38,234 nt of DNA from Planctomycetota bacterium. Lineage in GTDB: Bacteria; Planctomycetota; Phycisphaerae; WQYP01. Location of the stretch: the NCBI GenBank assembly GCA_021847065.1, contig JAJZVR010000005.1, positions 1 through 38,234 on the forward strand, given 5' to 3'. Below are positions 1 through 8,565 of the stretch, in pieces. The stretch's first letter is position 1. Every line of letters starts with the position of its first letter. The notes beneath the pieces are model-generated. The model did not search any database, was not told where the DNA came from, and saw only the letters and a program-made list of their open reading frames with translations. Both the position numbers and the translations under genes were made by a program.

Positions 1-180
1 CGTTTAATCATCAAAGATTCCACCAATCGAATGACCATTCGATATGACGATATTGTATCGATTCAATTTACCGGTAAAGACCCGGCGGCGGGCAAGAGCT
101 TCCAGACCTGGATGAAAAAATACCATGAAAAAAAGGCTGCTGGCGAAAAAGATATTCGCATTGATCCTGAACCACTTTGA
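1..180 (+). CDS. 3' end of an unidentified protein (partial)
   Basis: The frame is open from the first base of the window and ends in TGA at 178-180, giving the last 59 residues of a protein that starts upstream. The fragment has alternating hydrophobic residues (RLIIKDS, then RYDDIVSIQF) typical of beta strands, followed by a lysine-rich helical tail. No family is recognised. It lies 35 bases before the TolC-family gene on the same strand and may share a transcript with it. The coding call rests only on the open frame and its protein-like composition. Confidence 0.55.
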   Translation, partial: RLIIKDSTNRMTIRYDDIVSIQFTGKDPAAGKSFQTWMKKYHEKKAAGEKDIRIDPEPL

Positions 181-215
181 CTTCACCTGCAACCTGATCG
201 TTACCGAGGGGTTTC

Positions 216-2189
216 ATGTCGCTTCTTAAGCACTTCAGGTGTTTTTCTGGCGGGCGGACAGTTGATCCGATAATAGAATTGCGCCGAGCTGACATTATTG
301 AGAATCGTCGCCCGGTGCTCTGTCACGCCTGCAAATCAAAAATCATTGATAATCCGAAGCGGGCGGTGCTGTTGGCATTGGCCTGTTGCGGCATTCTGTT
401 AGTCGAGGGTTGTGAGTCACCGTTCAGTCAGCAGTCATCCAATTCCGGCTGGGATACTTATGCCCAGTCGGTGCTGGCCCATCAGGTCAGTGATGGCCGG
501 ATTTACAATATGCAAAAGAAAATCACACCGGTGGATCAAGGTGTGCATGAAGCGATCCGTGCCGGATCGGGAAATAATGGCTCGGTGGTTCCCGCGGGTG
601 CCGCAGTGGCGGCGGCAAAATCTTCCGGGGTCACAACGGGTAAATCGGCGTCAGCACTGTATCAAGGCGAGCCGATATACCATCTGACGTTGCAGGATGC
701 TGTGGCCATGGCCTTGGAACATAGCTTGGCCATCAAGGTGCAGGCATATAATCCCGCCATTTCTCAAACGCTGCTGGTGCAGGCACAGGCGGCTTTTGAC
801 GCAACCATTTTTGGTTCCACTGGTGTAACCCGAACGGATGTTCCCACGACATCGGGGACCCAATTTGGTGCCGCCGGAGCCATTCCCGGTGCGGGCAACA
901 GCAACAGTTTAACGTGGGCTAATCAGCTTGGCGTCAGCAAGCCGTTGGGATGGGGCGGAACGGCGCAATTTTCCGCCACCAATGATTTTTTAAATGTGGC
1001 CAAAACCCCGGGCTTTCAACCGGATATAAATCCATCCAATGCGGATAATTTGGCATTGGCGATTTCTCAGCCGCTGTTACGCGGCTTCGGATCTGATGTT
1101 GTGCAATCCGGCATTTATATCGCCCGGACCAATAAGAGAATTTCTCTGGCCGCGTTTCGCAGTCAGGTGCAGGCGGTAATTAAAAATGTCGAGCTGACCT
1201 ATTACCTCCTGGCGCAGGCTGAAGGCAATTTGAGCATTGAGCAGCGGCTGCTGGTCAGCACACGCCATACGCTCAAGCAGATTGAAAAACGCGGCATTTT
1301 TGATGCCACATCCGTACAGGTGGCGCAGGCTAAAGATGCGGTCGCCCAAAGTCGCGTGGCCGTCATAACCGCCCAGGCGAATTTGCGCACAACTTCCGAT
1401 GAACTCAAATCACTGCTCAATGATCCAGAATTAAATCTGCGCGGCAATGTGCTGCTGATTCCCACGGATAAACCCATTACCGAACCGGTCATGTTTAATG
1501 TGGCCCAAGCCATTTCCACCGCTCTGGCGCAACGCAGCATCATGCGGGAGGACCGGCTGAAACTCCATGCCGCCGATATTAATGTCCGTATTGCCGCCAA
1601 TACGTTGCTCCCAAATGCCAACCTGACACTTTCCACACAATCCAACGGCCTGTCGAGTGCCTTCGGCAACGCCTTTACCCAAACCATCAGCCCCGCGCGG
1701 TTCTGGAGTTATGCCGCAGGCGTGCAGGTGTCTATTCCCATCGGCAATCGTGCCGCTGAAGCGGGCTACCGGGAAGAACGACTGCTGCGCCGGCAGGATC
1801 TCACGCAGATGCTCCTGGACGCACAGAGTGTGATTCTGGCGGTAAAAACAACCCTTCGCGCCATGCTCTCCAGCTATCAGCAAATTGAAGCGCAACGGCA
1901 GGCCCGCATCGCCGCCGGAGAGGTGCTGGCGGCGTTGGATGTCCAGCAGCAGGTGGGAGTGAGCCTTACACCGACATTCTTAAATCTCAAATTAACCGCC
2001 GAACAGAATCTGGCATCCGCCCAGGCGGCGGAATTGCAGGCGATGGTGAATTATTCGCAGGCAATTGTCAATCTTGAAGCGGCCAAAGGCACGCTGCTTA
2101 CCTATGACCAGGTGCGCATTGAACCAGCGCCCATACCCGCATCACAAACCTCCGCTGCCGCACGGTTTTTGGGCACCAGCTACCCGTAA
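216..2189 (+). CDS. TolC-family outer membrane efflux protein, probable lipoprotein
   Basis: This is a 657-residue protein with the outer-membrane efflux protein pattern. A YHLTLQDAVAMALEHSLAIK block opens the repeat region near residue 150, followed by long Ala/Gln-rich helices and a second half of the same kind (ISTALAQRSIM..., then NLKLTAEQNLASAQAAELQA). Such proteins form trimeric outer-membrane channels that work with inner-membrane pumps. A hydrophobic segment (about residues 50-64) ends at Cys66 in the context VEGC, a lipobox-like site with an unusual Glu at -2. The ATG at 216 has GAGGGG at 206-211. It leaves about 45 residues before the signal-like segment, so the in-frame GTG at 315 could be the real start. 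No membrane-fusion or pump gene adjoins it, so the partner pump is unknown. Confidence 0.88.
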   Translation: MSLLKHFRCFSGGRTVDPIIELRRADIIENRRPVLCHACKSKIIDNPKRAVLLALACCGILLVEGCESPFSQQSSNSGWDTYAQSVLAHQVSDGRIYNMQKKITPVDQGVHEAIRAGSGNNGSVVPAGAAVAAAKSSGVTTGKSASALYQGEPIYHLTLQDAVAMALEHSLAIKVQAYNPAISQTLLVQAQAAFDATIFGSTGVTRTDVPTTSGTQFGAAGAIPGAGNSNSLTWANQLGVSKPLGWGGTAQFSATNDFLNVAKTPGFQPDINPSNADNLALAISQPLLRGFGSDVVQSGIYIARTNKRISLAAFRSQVQAVIKNVELTYYLLAQAEGNLSIEQRLLVSTRHTLKQIEKRGIFDATSVQVAQAKDAVAQSRVAVITAQANLRTTSDELKSLLNDPELNLRGNVLLIPTDKPITEPVMFNVAQAISTALAQRSIMREDRLKLHAADINVRIAANTLLPNANLTLSTQSNGLSSAFGNAFTQTISPARFWSYAAGVQVSIPIGNRAAEAGYREERLLRRQDLTQMLLDAQSVILAVKTTLRAMLSSYQQIEAQRQARIAAGEVLAALDVQQQVGVSLTPTFLNLKLTAEQNLASAQAAELQAMVNYSQAIVNLEAAKGTLLTYDQVRIEPAPIPASQTSAAARFLGTSYP

Positions 2190-2375
2190 ACCGAAAATTC
2201 ACAACAGCGTCATTTTCTTGACAACGTATCGGCTAAGTTGCTGGGCTTGTTCTGGAAGACCGGCGTAGGGTTGCTCGGAAAATTGATCTTGCCACCGCGT
2301 TGCGGCTTGATCAATAACACACCTGATGCAGATATTATCAACTCCGTTACATCCAGTACGTTGCCCATGCGCGTA

Positions 2376-2730
2376 TTATTGCGTGGCGGCTGCCCGCTTT
2401 TGCGGCCCCGCCTGCAGCTTCGCCAGCGACATCGCCCAGTGAATTCTAATCACCTTGCCGATGGCACCGACATTGAGCCGATCCGCTATGCCCGCAATGA
2501 AACGTTGGCGAGGTTTGACGTTGGCACTCGTGGCTCTGAGATCCATCATGGCCTGCCACCCCTGGGCCATTTGTACCATCTGCGCGGCAGTGTTGGCATC
2601 GATCAGATCAATGTGGCCCTGAATATCCAGTTTTTCCTTTTTCACCTTTACCGCCAGCCACGCACCGGTAACAGATTTCATCCAGATCGGGCCGGGACGG
2701 CGGCCTACATGGTGGTCGGCAAGTTGCGTC
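2376..2730 (-). pseudogene. Decayed C-terminal fragment of an unknown protein
   Basis: The frame (from an ATG at 2730 to TAA at 2376-2378) gives about 117 residues with convincing protein-like composition (for example DIQGHIDLIDANTAAQMVQM). No ribosome binding site is seen upstream, and upstream of the ATG the sequence becomes a low-complexity stretch of CAAG-containing units. That suggests the 5' part of a once longer gene was lost. A plus-strand frame overlaps the same bases, so the coding direction is an inference from composition. No family recognised. Confidence 0.3.
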
Positions 2731-3006
2731 ATGTCCAAGATGGCCAAGTTAGGAGGGCAAGGATGCCAAGTTCGGAAAGTTGAGAAAAGCCTTGATGGCA
2801 GCGGATATTATTCAAGTGTGCCAAGAGGGCCAAGTTGTAATAAGGGGGGGGTGGCTTCGCCACAGAACAGAGAAAATCGAATGTCGAAAGTAGAGCGGGG
2901 GCGCGGGCGTCGATTTTCTATCAGCGACATGGCGATCCTCATGGCCAGACGAAGCCATTGATGCAGGCATATTCTTCACTTTTCAAACAGCGCCGGTTTC
3001 CGGCTT

Positions 3007-3055
3007 CAATGATCGATGACCAATGATCAAAGATCAAAAATCAAAAATTCAGAAA
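3007..3055. repeat. Array of degenerate heptamers (7 units)
   Basis: The stretch reads as consecutive 7-bp units: CAATGAT, CGATGAC, CAATGAT, CAAAGAT, CAAAAAT, CAAAAAT, TCAGAAA. The phase is kept without slippage through seven units. It resembles the short tandemly repeated heptanucleotide arrays described in some cyanobacterial genomes, but no function is evident. Related arrays lie at 3080, 3160 and 3348. Confidence 0.65.
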
Positions 3056-3079
3056 GCGCTGTGGGGTGCCGCTTGGAAG

Positions 3080-3100
3080 TCCAGAATCCAGAATCTAGAA
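3080..3100. repeat. Short heptamer array (3 units)
   Basis: Three adjacent 7-bp units are seen: TCCAGAA, TCCAGAA, TCTAGAA. The unit differs from the CAATGAT family but has the same length, which argues for a shared mechanism of 7-bp repeat growth. Confidence 0.5.
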
Positions 3101-3159
3101 CCAGGCGATGCCGTTGACGTGTTATAGGGGGGAGTGAGTGGAGATAAGGACGCTGCGCT

Positions 3160-3180
3160 CAATGAACAATGATCGATGAT
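3160..3180. repeat. Heptamer array, left of the inverted-repeat element
   Basis: Units CAATGAA, CAATGAT and CGATGAT run in phase and are followed by CAGAA, after which the 162-bp inverted-repeat element begins. The array appears to resume on the far side of that element. Confidence 0.55.
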
Positions 3181-3185
3181 CAGAA

Positions 3186-3347
3186 GTGTCCGGTTAAAAA
3201 AATACAGTAGTGGTCAGCATGGCTTATATTACCGCATTTGTTGGTGGTCGCCTACGTAATCGATTTGAAATTCACTCGTCAGAGAATCCGCCATATTTTC
3301 GGGTAAATTCGACGGATTCGGTCTCGCACTTTGCCTTAACCGGACAC
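3186..3347. mobile_element. 162-bp element with 12-bp perfect terminal inverted repeats (MITE-like)
   Basis: The left end GTGTCCGGTTAA (3186-3197) is the exact reverse complement of the right end TTAACCGGACAC (3336-3347). The same 13-bp sequence, TGATCGATGATCA, lies on both sides (3170-3182 and 3351-3363), each copy 3 bases from the end of the element. Because the flanks are heptamer repeats, this duplication may reflect the array rather than a target-site duplication. The interior holds a 44-codon plus-strand ORF (ATG at 3219, TGA at 3351-3353) with no recognisable domain and no transposase. It could be a non-autonomous transposable element or the two ends of an IS after a large internal deletion. 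Confidence 0.5.
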
Positions 3348-3374
3348 CATTGATCGATGATCAAAGATCAAAAT
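3348..3374. repeat. Heptamer array, right of the inverted-repeat element
   Basis: Units CATTGAT, CGATGAT and CAAAGAT are followed by the near-unit CAAAATC, in the same family as the array at 3160-3180. The 162-bp element lies between the two, as if inserted into one array. Confidence 0.5.
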
Positions 3375-3378
3375 CAAC

Positions 3379-3430
3379 GAACAATCCCGATATGCGATTC
3401 TTATCGCATCGCCTTGGGGTTTTGGGGCGA
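3379..3430. repeat. Diverged direct repeat, copy 1
   Basis: This stretch begins GAACAATCCCGATATGCG and ends TTTGGGGCGAGG. It aligns with 3512-3561 with scattered substitutions and small gaps. Copy 1 directly follows the heptamer array. Copy 2 is preceded by CTGCGCTCAATG, which also precedes the array at 3160, so a larger composite unit was probably duplicated and then diverged. Confidence 0.5.
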
Positions 3431-3511
3431 GGATCGCGACTTTTTGCGGGGGCACCCGTCGCCGGGCGACGGCGCTAGACGTGAGGCATTGGCCTGCGCT
3501 CAATGGTAAAG

Positions 3512-3561
3512 GAACAATCCCGCTATGCGGTTCTGCGCACCGCTTTCGGGTTTGGGGCGCG
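3512..3561. repeat. Diverged direct repeat, copy 2
   Basis: This stretch begins GAACAATCCCGCTATGCG and ends TTTGGGGCGCGG, matching copy 1 at 3379-3430. No open frame is conserved between the two copies, which argues against a coding repeat. Confidence 0.5.
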
Positions 3562-4267
3562 GCCAGCAGGCTGGCCGGTTAACCGGTGCGGCGGCGTTTC
3601 TGATTGGGGAGTTCCCCGGGCGAGCCCGGGGCTATTTGGTGGGCGCTGCGCGGTTATACCGGCGGGGGGAATTTCATGCGGAGGACTTCGTCGGTCATTT
3701 GGTCGAAGCTGTCGTATTCGAGTTGGCTGGGGTGCGCAACGGGCGGTGATTCAATATTCGCGCCAATCTGCCGCGCTCTTCCACAAACGGCGAATCGGAT
3801 TATACTGTTGGTAAGTCTGTTGCGGGGAATTGCTTTTGGCTGGGCCGGGTTATCTGTCCAAAACGTACCGCTGAAATTAAACTCACCTTGCGAGCCGTTT
3901 AATGCGCCTTTTAAGTTGTTTTCCGAGCCGTGGGTTGAGGCGGGCAAGGTGGGCGGCGGTATTTTGAAGGGGTAGGAAGTCGAAGGGTGTCGAAAGCATT
4001 GCTGTTTTGAAGACTAACATTGCACGAACCCCACGGGGGAGTAAAATCACCATCGGTAAAAGTAGCCTTGACTGTTTTTGGGTCCGCAAGATACAGGAGA
4101 TGCATGATGCAATATCGCCGTGAGGCATGTGTGGAAGATGAACGCAACGGACAAAGAATATGCGGGGCTAACGCGCCATTCACCCTTGCGTCAAGAATTT
4201 GCGGCAGCACCGGAAACGAGGCCATTTTGTTGGTATATTGGCCGCGACTGACAAGTTGGTTACTGCC

Positions 4268-7200
4268 ATGAAGAGCAGAAATGTAATTACGGAATCACCT
4301 CTTCTCTCCAGTGCTGGCTGGCGTGATTGCATTGATTCGCGCCTGCTCCGTGCTGCGCAGAATTGGCAAGAAGCACAGGAATTCAAGAGCCATGGCCATA
4401 CTCTCAGGCGGCTTTTCATAGACCTGACGATAGATGCGGTCCTTTGCGTGGAGGGCCGTCCCACTGTTTGCGTGAAAGATTCGAGGAGGATGTCGCCAAG
4501 TGAGGTCGAGGATTTGAGGCGGCGACTATGGAACATGGGGGCCACTGTCTTGCTGGTCACGGAGGGCACGCGCGACATAAAGGTGTATTCCACACTATTC
4601 AAACCCGCACCCGACGACCAAGATGGCAACAGGGCGCAACTCTCTCACGAGACGATACAAAGCCTGGAGTTGGCCGAACTTGCCCTGCGTTTGGGCCAAC
4701 TTATTAATCGCGTTGAGACCGGAGAAATCTACCGAGAAAATAAGCCGCTATTTGACCCTCAAAGTGCCGTTGATCGAACTCTTCTTGAAAATTTACGCTC
4801 GTTGCGTGATAAGATCCTTTCGGGACGGTCGCGGCAGGATTACCAGCAAGCCCACGCATTTATTGGCCGCTTCCTGTTTTCCAGTTATCTTCTGGATCGG
4901 GGCATAATCAGGTCGTCCTACCTGCAAAAAGCCCACCTCCCAGAAGCGGAGGATATGGCAAATCTTTTAGAAAAGGCGGCGGACGGCCCACAGGTTTTAG
5001 AGACACTGTTTAGCGCATTGCAACGAGATTTCAACGGATCGCTTTTCGGCAATTTGTTGGACAATCATAAAATTGATGGCACCACAATCAATTATCTGCG
5101 ACGCTTTCTCGCCGGAGACGATTTAGCTTCCGGGCAGTTGTCACTTTTTAAACTGTATGATTTCAGCTTTATCCCGGTGGAACTCATCAGTTGCATCTAT
5201 GAGGAATTTCTTGGAGCGGAAGCCAAAACGAGCGAGGGTGCTGTTTCGAGCGTAGAGACTAAAAGAGGTACCCAACGTGCGCTAGGCGCATATTATACTC
5301 CTCCCCGCTTGGCGGAACTGGTGGTGGACATCGCGACCGAGGGCTGGGACACCTTGCTTAATAAGCGATGTCTGGACCCCGCCTGCGGCTCCGGGATATT
5401 TCTTGTCATCATGTTCATCCGCATGGCGGAGGAGTGGCGCAAACGTAATCCCCGTGCCAATACCCGCCGTCGCTACGAAGAATTGATGCGTCTTCTGTCT
5501 GAGAATCTGCGGGGAATTGACACTCATCCGACGGCGTGCCTGGTTACATGCTTCAGCCTGTATCTGGCGTTTCTGGATCAAATGGACCCCAAGGAAATTA
5601 TCGACTTGCGGGAGGCCCTGGCCAGCGACGGAATGCGCAAGATTCTGCCGCGCATCCTATGGAAAAATGACGACACTGCTCCGAAGCCTCCACATTTCGC
5701 GACGGTCCGCGAATCAGATTTCTTTGAGGTCACGGCGGAAAAGGAGTTTGATCTTGTTATCGGCAATCCGCCCTGGGTGAGCCACCATCCCGCTCAGAAC
5801 GCCTATGCGTGGCTTTTTTCCGCAACCACAAATCCATATTTGAGCGAAATGCAGGCAAAGACAAAAAGGGAACAACTGGGTCCAACCCTGATTCCGGCAC
5901 ACGAACTGGCCATCGCATTTATGTGGAAAGCTGGATTGCACCTCAGGCCAGGCGGCCGTGTCTGCCAGATATTGCCGTCGCGAGTCTTTCTGAGCAATAA
6001 CACCGATCGTTTTCAAGCCGCATGGATAAGGAAGCAGCGGTTGGAAGTGGTGTGGCTATTAGCAGATTGGCGTCGCATACTATTTCCTTCGGCAACTTGC
6101 CCATGCGTGATTAGCCGTTACCAGCCGCGCGACGATGGGGAATTGTTGGGCGTTTTTGATTTCGTCACGCCAAAAGCTGAACTGCTCGACCCGCGGGAGG
6201 CGCTAATCCCCATATTTCCCGAAGACCGGAAAACGCTGTTTGAGTCGGATATTGTCTCGGCCGCGGAACGCGGCGAGGCCGCTGCAGCGTGGAAAAAACA
6301 GCACTGGGGGACGCCACGTGACCTCCGGCTTTTAGAGCGGCTGTTGAGGATGCCGCGCCTGAATCGGATGGTAAATGAACCTCCGCGGAATCCAGGCGCG
6401 GCAGCCAATCCTCCGAAGTACTGTTGGTACAAGGGACAGGGATTTCAGCCTGCGAGCGCAAGTACGAAAACGCCACATCAGTTGTTCTGGAAAAGATCGG
6501 ATCTTTTTCTTTCTGCCAACAGCCAGGTTTCGGGCTTGGTCCTGTCGCGGGATGAATGTAAGCCCGTTGGTGAGCTATACGAAAATGCAGGCCTTCATAG
6601 GGCGAAGATCCCATTATTATTTAAGGCCCCCTTATTACTTATCAACAAGGCTTGCACAAAATTTCTGTTCTCCGATTTTGATGTCCTTTTTCAGGATGAT
6701 TTTCAGTCAATTTGCGCGCCGAAGGAGGAGGAGGATGAACTGCTGTTTCTAACCGCTGTATTTTCCAGTTCGCTTGCGCAGTACTTTCTGTTCCATACAA
6801 CCGCCAACATTGGAATAGAGCGTGACATTGCACGATTAGAAGAAATCCTGGCTCTCCCATTCCCATTGCCGAGGGACACAGATGATCCGGCCCGAAGCAG
6901 GAGAATCGTTCTTGCATGCGCCGAATGCTTGCGGAAGCTCCGTGGACAGCCTGACGCCCTGCAAAATCGTTCGCGCCGCAAGTCGCTGGTGCTGGAAACA
7001 CAAAAACACCTTAACAAGCTCGTCTATGAATATTTCACAGTTTGCGATTGGGAGAGGCAACTCATCGAGGACACGGTAAATATGTTTCGCCCCAGTTCCA
7101 CACCCGGGTCGCTCGATTCAAAAAAACTTCTCACCGTGCAACGCTCGACGCCAACTCACCGAGAGGAATATGCGGAAACATTGATCAAAACCTTTCGCGG

Positions 7201-7534
7201 CTGGAGCAGGGTGCAAAAAGCGCTCTGGACTCAGTGCGCCCTAGCGAGCGATCTGGGGCTAGCGCTGATTACGTTGGGCATTGGCGGGAGGTCCAGGGAA
7301 TATAAGGAGTCGCCATCCGAACCTCGCGTGGCCAGCGTGCTTGAAAAGCTGCGTGATGTTACCGCGCGGGACGGGTCCGTTGCCCGCGTACTTCGAGGCT
7401 TCGTATTGTACGAACCGGATCGCGTTCACATCCTGAAACCGCTGGCCCGCCGCCACTGGACGAACACCGCCGCCTTGAACGATGCCGACGAGATTTTGAC
7501 CCGAATGATGGAGGAAGATGGATGGCGCGATTAA
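4268..7534 (+). CDS. Large N6-adenine DNA methyltransferase, type IIG-like restriction-modification enzyme
   Basis: This is a 1088-residue protein. The methylase core is clear: GAYYTPPRLAELV (near residue 340), the AdoMet-binding DPACGSG (370-376) and the catalytic NPPW (500-503) in gamma-class order. The roughly 300-residue N-terminal part contains DAVLCVEGRPTVCVKD, in the style of the nuclease-like N-terminal regions of type IIG and type I enzymes, but I cannot confirm an intact PD-(D/E)XK site. The C-terminal 500 residues (NPPRNPG-like loop, FLFHTTANIG segment) fit a target-recognition part. The predicted role is methylation of adenine in a specific site, possibly with cleavage. An in-frame TTG at 4199 gives a longer alternative; ATG 4268 lacks a clear Shine-Dalgarno. 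The last 13 bases overlap the next gene, which implies translational coupling. A BREX PglX-type enzyme is less likely, as no other BREX genes are present. Confidence 0.88.
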   Translation: MKSRNVITESPLLSSAGWRDCIDSRLLRAAQNWQEAQEFKSHGHTLRRLFIDLTIDAVLCVEGRPTVCVKDSRRMSPSEVEDLRRRLWNMGATVLLVTEGTRDIKVYSTLFKPAPDDQDGNRAQLSHETIQSLELAELALRLGQLINRVETGEIYRENKPLFDPQSAVDRTLLENLRSLRDKILSGRSRQDYQQAHAFIGRFLFSSYLLDRGIIRSSYLQKAHLPEAEDMANLLEKAADGPQVLETLFSALQRDFNGSLFGNLLDNHKIDGTTINYLRRFLAGDDLASGQLSLFKLYDFSFIPVELISCIYEEFLGAEAKTSEGAVSSVETKRGTQRALGAYYTPPRLAELVVDIATEGWDTLLNKRCLDPACGSGIFLVIMFIRMAEEWRKRNPRANTRRRYEELMRLLSENLRGIDTHPTACLVTCFSLYLAFLDQMDPKEIIDLREALASDGMRKILPRILWKNDDTAPKPPHFATVRESDFFEVTAEKEFDLVIGNPPWVSHHPAQNAYAWLFSATTNPYLSEMQAKTKREQLGPTLIPAHELAIAFMWKAGLHLRPGGRVCQILPSRVFLSNNTDRFQAAWIRKQRLEVVWLLADWRRILFPSATCPCVISRYQPRDDGELLGVFDFVTPKAELLDPREALIPIFPEDRKTLFESDIVSAAERGEAAAAWKKQHWGTPRDLRLLERLLRMPRLNRMVNEPPRNPGAAANPPKYCWYKGQGFQPASASTKTPHQLFWKRSDLFLSANSQVSGLVLSRDECKPVGELYENAGLHRAKIPLLFKAPLLLINKACTKFLFSDFDVLFQDDFQSICAPKEEEDELLFLTAVFSSSLAQYFLFHTTANIGIERDIARLEEILALPFPLPRDTDDPARSRRIVLACAECLRKLRGQPDALQNRSRRKSLVLETQKHLNKLVYEYFTVCDWERQLIEDTVNMFRPSSTPGSLDSKKLLTVQRSTPTHREEYAETLIKTFRGWSRVQKALWTQCALASDLGLALITLGIGGRSREYKESPSEPRVASVLEKLRDVTARDGSVARVLRGFVLYEPDRVHILKPLARRHWTNTAALNDADEILTRMMEEDGWRD

Positions 7535-8199
7535 GCCATTCCGGCTCGACCAGCGCGTTGCGAAAGAAACTATTTCCCAACGGATTTGCCGGTAATGTGA
7601 TGCGGCTAATTCTTGAGACTTGGGATACTTTTTCTATTCCCAAAGTTGTTAGTTGCGAAACTTCGATCACAGCCCTTTTTCGTAAGGCGCTCATTGCTGC
7701 CTATGACGATGGGGGCCGTAAATGGTTATGTTTCGTTAGCTTGGAGGAACCGTGCATCGAACCGAATCTCGGCACCCAGGATGGAAGGAATGATATTCGC
7801 TTTTACCCACCCAGCCACGCAAGGCAAACTATTTTCTTTACGGCTGAATGCAAACGCCTTCATGTCACCACGACTTCCGGCTTCAAAAGTCTTGCGAACA
7901 AGTACGTTGATGAGGGAGTCATCCGGTTCGCTGAGGGCAAATACTCTTCGGGCCTGCCATGCGGGGGAATGATTGGATATGTTATGGATGACCGGATGGA
8001 TCAAGCACTCCAATCTGTCCTAAGAGAAATAGAAAAAAAGAAATGGAGGTCGCGCTTACGGCTTCAGGCGAAAGCTAAGACCCCGTCCGGGGCTATACAG
8101 AATCACCGGTGGAGCATCGACACCCAACACCAAAGGCCCGACGGACAATTTACCATGCATCATTTATTGTTAGGCGTCCGTGCCCGGCGGATACTGTAG
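7522..8199 (+). CDS. Putative PD-(D/E)XK nuclease-like partner of the methylase
   Basis: This 225-residue protein starts inside the end of the methylase gene (13-bp overlap, different frame). It carries an Asp91 followed by a strand and Glu109-Cys-Lys111 (ND at 90-91, then AECK at 108-111), which is the spacing of a PD-(D/E)XK nuclease core. Glu46 lies in a preceding helix (SCETSIT). The C-terminal part is rich in His (H196, H203, H213, H214), with a MHHLLL ending. The overlap and position indicate a restriction or accessory subunit acting with the methylase. No named family is recognised, and the nuclease call rests on the motif alone. An alternative is a structural or specificity subunit in which ECK is coincidental. 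Confidence 0.72.
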   Translation: MARLSHSGSTSALRKKLFPNGFAGNVMRLILETWDTFSIPKVVSCETSITALFRKALIAAYDDGGRKWLCFVSLEEPCIEPNLGTQDGRNDIRFYPPSHARQTIFFTAECKRLHVTTTSGFKSLANKYVDEGVIRFAEGKYSSGLPCGGMIGYVMDDRMDQALQSVLREIEKKKWRSRLRLQAKAKTPSGAIQNHRWSIDTQHQRPDGQFTMHHLLLGVRARRIL

Positions 8200-8565
8200 A
8201 ACTTTCAATCCCACCGTCCGCCTGTCGTCTACTAACGTATTTTGTGTAATCTGAGAAATCTGTGGATCACCCACTCCTATTGGACTTTAGGGGCAGTTGC
8301 CGTTGTAATACGGCTCATCGTGATTGACGCAGGGGAGAATGGTGTATCCGAGTGGTCTTGCAGCGTTGCTGACCTGATCGCGTTTCAAAAACCCACATAG
8401 GTGTAGCGGTGAAAGCGGTTGTCCCGGGGGATGCCAGGCACACGAAACGGTGACTGTTTACCCTTCCGCGGCTGCGGCGGGCCGGGATACACGAAAGAAC
8501 GATATCCAGCCTGACCGCGGGTACAATTCAATCTGGATGATGTGAGAGCCGAAGGATTTTACCAA
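8200..8565. other. Gene-free gap with two minus-strand coding-like tails
   Basis: No gene over 60 codons fits. Read on the minus strand, about 8398-8529 gives an open frame ending in RYTYVGF-stop, and about 8288-8359 (another frame) gives one ending in EPYYNGNCP-stop. Both look like protein C-termini, so this may be debris of one frameshifted gene, but the pieces are too short to identify. A Shine-Dalgarno-like GAAGGA (8551-8556) belongs to the next gene. Confidence 0.3.

Larger units (their letters stand above)
2190..4267. other. 2-kb region without a convincing intact gene; repeats and gene debris
   Basis: Between the TolC-family gene and the methylase gene every long frame lacks a recognisable domain, and most overlap one another on several frames. 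What can be seen is a decayed minus-strand ORF (2376-2730), a stretch at about 2735-2790 with CAAG or AAAG recurring every 9-13 bases, several arrays of degenerate 7-bp units (3007-3374), a 162-bp element with 12-bp inverted ends (3186-3347), and a diverged direct repeat (3379-3430 and 3512-3561). The segment 3562-4267 shows nothing I can name. This composition is typical of a turnover hotspot between a core gene and an accessory module. Confidence 0.6.

Noticed and set aside
1202-1895. Minus-strand frames inside the TolC gene
   Set aside because: Shadows of a well-supported coding strand with no motifs of their own.
2238-2783. Plus-strand frame of 181 codons over the same bases as the minus-strand remnant
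   Set aside because: Arg/His/Pro-rich composition typical of an antisense shadow; the minus strand has better coding character.
3654-3947. Minus-strand frame of 97 codons ending EVLRMKFPPPV
   Set aside because: The composition is protein-like near its end, but there is no start with a ribosome site and no family; it sits among overlapping frames and may be another gene remnant.
3503-3975. Several overlapping plus-strand frames (3503, 3525, 3604)
   Set aside because: Three frames over the same bases with Gly/Arg-rich composition and no domain suggest GC-driven chance openings.
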